Source: JAHECQ01 sp963775125
GTDB taxonomy: Bacteria; Actinomycetota; Acidimicrobiia; Acidimicrobiales; SZUA-35
Length of the DNA stretch: 64,000 nt
Direction of reading: 5' to 3'
Assembly (NCBI GenBank): GCA_963775125.1
Contig: CAVZHQ010000007.1
Location: 992,001 to 1,056,000 of the forward strand
Every line of letters starts with the position of its first letter. The stretch's first letter is position 1. This document shows, piece after piece, positions 61,389-64,000 of this stretch. Both the position numbers and the translations under genes were made by a program. The notes beneath the pieces are model-generated. The model did no database searches and had not been told where the DNA came from. It saw nothing but the letters and a program-made list of their open reading frames with translations.

Positions 61389-63837
61389 CTAGCCGGCGTT
61401 TTCTGCTGTTTCGTCGAGGATTTCGCCCAGCTTCACGATTTCGCTCTCCCAAACGAGCCCGATGAAGGACCGGTCGAGATCGGTCACCGCAAGCACGTCT
61501 GTCCACCGCGTCCTCCATGGCGGCCACGACATCGCGCAGTGTCCACGAAGGGGTTGCGGTCGGGCTGTCGCTCTTCACGATGTCGCCCACCAGGGTCGCC
61601 TCCCAATCGCCACGGGGGATCCTCGCGCAATCGGTGACCGAACACATGCCGACGTAGGTATTGCCGTCGACCACGGGCACCGTGGTTTGACGACGGCCCA
61701 AGGCGTGGATCCAGACGAACTCCGAGATCGTCGCGTCGGGCGGCACCGTGAGCACATCGGTGGTCAGGGCCGATGACACGGGCAGGGTGAACCGCTCCTC
61801 GAGGTGGCCGGTGCGTTCGATCCGCTGCCCGGAACTGACCGACTCCTTACCCGCCACGAGTTGGGATACCGCCGCTGCGACGAGCGCGGGAACGACGGCC
61901 TGGCCCGAGTTGGAGGTGGTCTCGGCGACGAAGATGACGGCCGCAATCGGCGTGCGGTAGCCGGCAGCCACGAACGCAGCAAGGCCGAGGATCGGCAGGA
62001 GGCGGACGCTTTCGGGCGCGATGCCCAACTGCTGGAGTCCGGCACCCACGAGCCCGCCGAGCAACACGCCCTGGGTGGCGAGGGGAATGAACAGCCCGCC
62101 CGTGCCTCCGGCGCCGATGGTCACCAGCGTGGCGATGGTCCGGAGCACGAAGAGCGCGGCGATCAGCGGCATCGTGCGCTCGGCCGCCATCCATTCGACG
62201 GCGCCGACGCCCGGGCCCAGCGTGAGGGGTGCGTCGAAGATGGCATTCGAGAGCAGCGCCAGGCCGGCGAGCAGAAGGCCGCCTCCACCGATGAGCGCCG
62301 GTGCCGGGGCCGAGCGCGAAGCCCGTTTGACCCAGCGGGTCAACGAGGCAAACAGGCGGCCGCCCAGGCCGGCGCCGACACCGATGGCGAACGCCGCGAT
62401 GAGGTCGCCGGCGCCGATGCCCGGGGCAATGACCTGACCCAGCAACGGCTCTGGCCGGGCGAACGGCATGGAGACGAAGGTGCTGTAGCTGGCCGCCGAC
62501 GCCAACAGCGAAGGAAGCAGCGCTCGGTGGGCGAGATCGTCGCGGTAGGGCGCCTCGAGGGCGAAGAGCACCCCGGTCGCCGGTGCCTGGAAGACGGCGG
62601 CCACACCCGCGGCGGCACCCGCGGTGATCAGCATCTTCACCGCGTCCCGTCCGAGGAATCGGTCGAGGCGGCGCTGCACGGCCAGTCCGATGGTGGAACC
62701 GGCGTAGATGGACGGGCCCTCGAGACCGAGCGCCCCGCCCAACCCGATCGTCGAGATGCCGGCAAGGAGACGAGCGCCGAGCGACCGCATGGGGAGCGAC
62801 GGGTTCCGACTGTGATACGCGGTCAGATACTCGTCCGAAGTCGATGGCGAGATCCCGCCGCCGATGGTGCGCAGGATGAGCGCGCCGATGGCCAGGCCGA
62901 AGGCTGGTGCCGCCACCTGCACCGCCAGGGGAGTGCGGGAGAGCCCATCGAAGGTCACGGTGATGGTGAGCCACTCGAACAGGCTCACCACCGCGCCGAC
63001 GAGGATGCCAACCCCGACCGAGGCCAGGAGCACCCGGGAGCTTCGACCCTCGGGGAGCAGCGACTGCGCCCGGGTCAGCCACACGTTGCGGCTCATCTCA
63101 GGGTGACCGGCGTTTCCCGCTCGATGCGTGGTCAGGGCTTCGACGAGTCGAGCGTACAGATCGACGCCGACCAGCTCGACCAGCTCGTCGCGGCTGGTCA
63201 GGTACACCGGCTCGGGTGCGGTGTGAGCCTCGGCCTCTTCGACGCACCACCAGTGGAAGTGCTCCCCGCCAGGGCCCCAGTTGCGCCGCTCCCACGCGCG
63301 GACGAAGACGGTGTCATTGCCGTAGTCGTTGGTGTGGACGTCGAGTCGGATGGGGACCTGCCAGCAGACATCGGGCTTCCAGTCGAGCGGCCGCTTACCG
63401 GCCTCGAGCGCGCCTCGGTGTAGGGCACACCCCGCGCCACCGGCAAAGTCGGCGCGATTGAGAAAGATGCAGGCGCCCTTGGTGCGCCGGGTCATCCAGC
63501 TGCCCGATCGATCTTGCTTGAACGGCCCACCGGCACGGAGCGCATGGCGACGGAATTGCCAGTTCTGATCGGTCAGGAGGGCGACCGCAGCGGCTGTCTG
63601 GACGCGATCGTCGGTGTCGACGAAATGGGCGCCGTGCACACAGCAACCCAACGCCTCGGTGGGGTCGGGCTGTGTTCCGATCGACGGACACCCCTGCCCG
63701 TAGATGCAGTGGTACCCCGACAGGAGAAAGGTGGCGTCGAACAGCCAGACATCCCCCACGTCGTCGGTGAGGGACACCCAACGATGGCCATCGGCCGGCG
63801 GGAACGCCCCAGGATGGGTTGTTGGAAGGGGCAGCAC
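61389..63837 (-). CDS. Cys-rich domain fused to ClC chloride channel with CBS domains
   Basis: One frame encodes a 247-residue Cys/His-rich domain (CIYGQGCPSIGTQPDPTEAL, then GCCVHGAHF and CIFLNRADFAGGAGCALH, like YkgJ/DUF3109 iron or zinc proteins). This is followed from MSRNVWLTRAQSLLP by a ClC channel with GLGGALGLEGPSIYAG and GAGGTGGLFIPLATQG and C-terminal CBS repeats (DATISEFVWIHALGRR). No stop separates them; CCTGAGATGA at the joint holds a stop one base over. A +1 frameshift near 61495 is needed to reach the true end DETAENAG at 61389 (span 2449 bp). Confidence 0.7.
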
Positions 63838-63857
63838 TGGGACGACAGTAGCCCGCC

Positions 63858-64000
63858 TCAGCTCCCGGCTGGTGTCTCGTCGGGCTCGGGTTCGAGATCA
63901 TGCAGCGGCCGTTGCACCGGGGGCGGAAGGAGCTGCTCGGTCTCGGGGATCGATGGCAGGCCCAGATCGTTGATGCGGCGGATCATGGCGTGAAGTCGTG
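63858..64000 (-). CDS. C-terminus of an unrecognised gene, cut by the window edge
   Basis: 47 codons: LHAMIRRINDLGLPSIPETE, then QLLPPPVQRPLHDLEPEPDE, ending TPAGS. Pro/Glu-rich tail with a coding look. Ends 20 bp before the Cys-rich/ClC gene in the same direction and may be co-transcribed. Confidence 0.45.
   Translation of the reverse strand, partial: RLHAMIRRINDLGLPSIPETEQLLPPPVQRPLHDLEPEPDETPAGS

Noticed and set aside
61804..63423. Long plus-strand open frame of over 500 codons
   Set aside because: Antisense to the ClC gene with low-complexity, Arg/Gly/Glu-rich composition typical of a shadow in GC-rich DNA.

Overview
GC-rich bacterial chromosome. Gene content points to an actinobacterium, most plausibly class Acidimicrobiia: F420-type PPOX and luciferase-like enzymes, many Rieske oxygenases and acyl-CoA enzymes, a mycothiol-type DinB protein, ClgR next to clpP, and DUF3151, DUF5317 and DUF5522 proteins. 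This is inference from families, not a database match. The left edge cuts a cation/proton antiporter and the right edge cuts an unrecognised gene.

1-24.3 kb: catabolic region. TauD dioxygenase, CaiB-type CoA transferase, luciferase-like oxidoreductase, PPOX and hemerythrin-like pair, VOC protein, hemolysin-III protein, hydrolase-cyclase fusion, P450 plus a two-subunit ring-hydroxylating oxygenase, three more Rieske oxygenases and a class III extradiol dioxygenase. A four-gene lipoprotein/adaptor/ATPase/permease efflux operon (14.5-19.4 kb) and a dead acyl-CoA ligase (14.1 kb) lie between.

24.35-40.94 kb: an integrated island at an intact tRNA-Pro(GGG). Partial copies of the tRNA 3' half at 34.77 and 40.89 kb mark two tandem segments. 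In the first, the integrase gene is split by an IS21-family element with a 6-bp target duplication. The istB gene of that element is split in turn by a three-recombinase (RIT-type) element with 104-bp inverted ends, so three mobile elements are nested. The rest of the island holds an excisionase-like gene, an alpha/beta hydrolase, toxin-antitoxin-like pairs (unnamed pair, MntA/HepT, HigBA) and many broken genes (cupin, DUF6886, P450, IS481 fragment).

40.9-64 kb: chromosome again. A permease remnant and MazEF, then two coupled clpP genes facing a clgR-like regulator. The second ClpP has lost two of its three catalytic residues, and the regulator ends in Leu-Ala-Ala. Next come two tiny paralogous peptide genes of 32 and 31 residues ending in ASLGAPxKW, upstream of a membrane GGDEF-EAL protein and a DUF5317 protein. 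This is the best candidate here for an undescribed system. After that: nitroreductase, enoyl-CoA hydratases, acyl-CoA dehydrogenase, pyruvate kinase, patatin, DUF3151, MobA, RNase D and a ClC channel fused to a Cys-rich domain. Several genes between 49.8 and 63.8 kb carry +1 frameshifts, which may be decay or sequence error. Short 15-16 bp tandem triplications recur at gene ends across the window.
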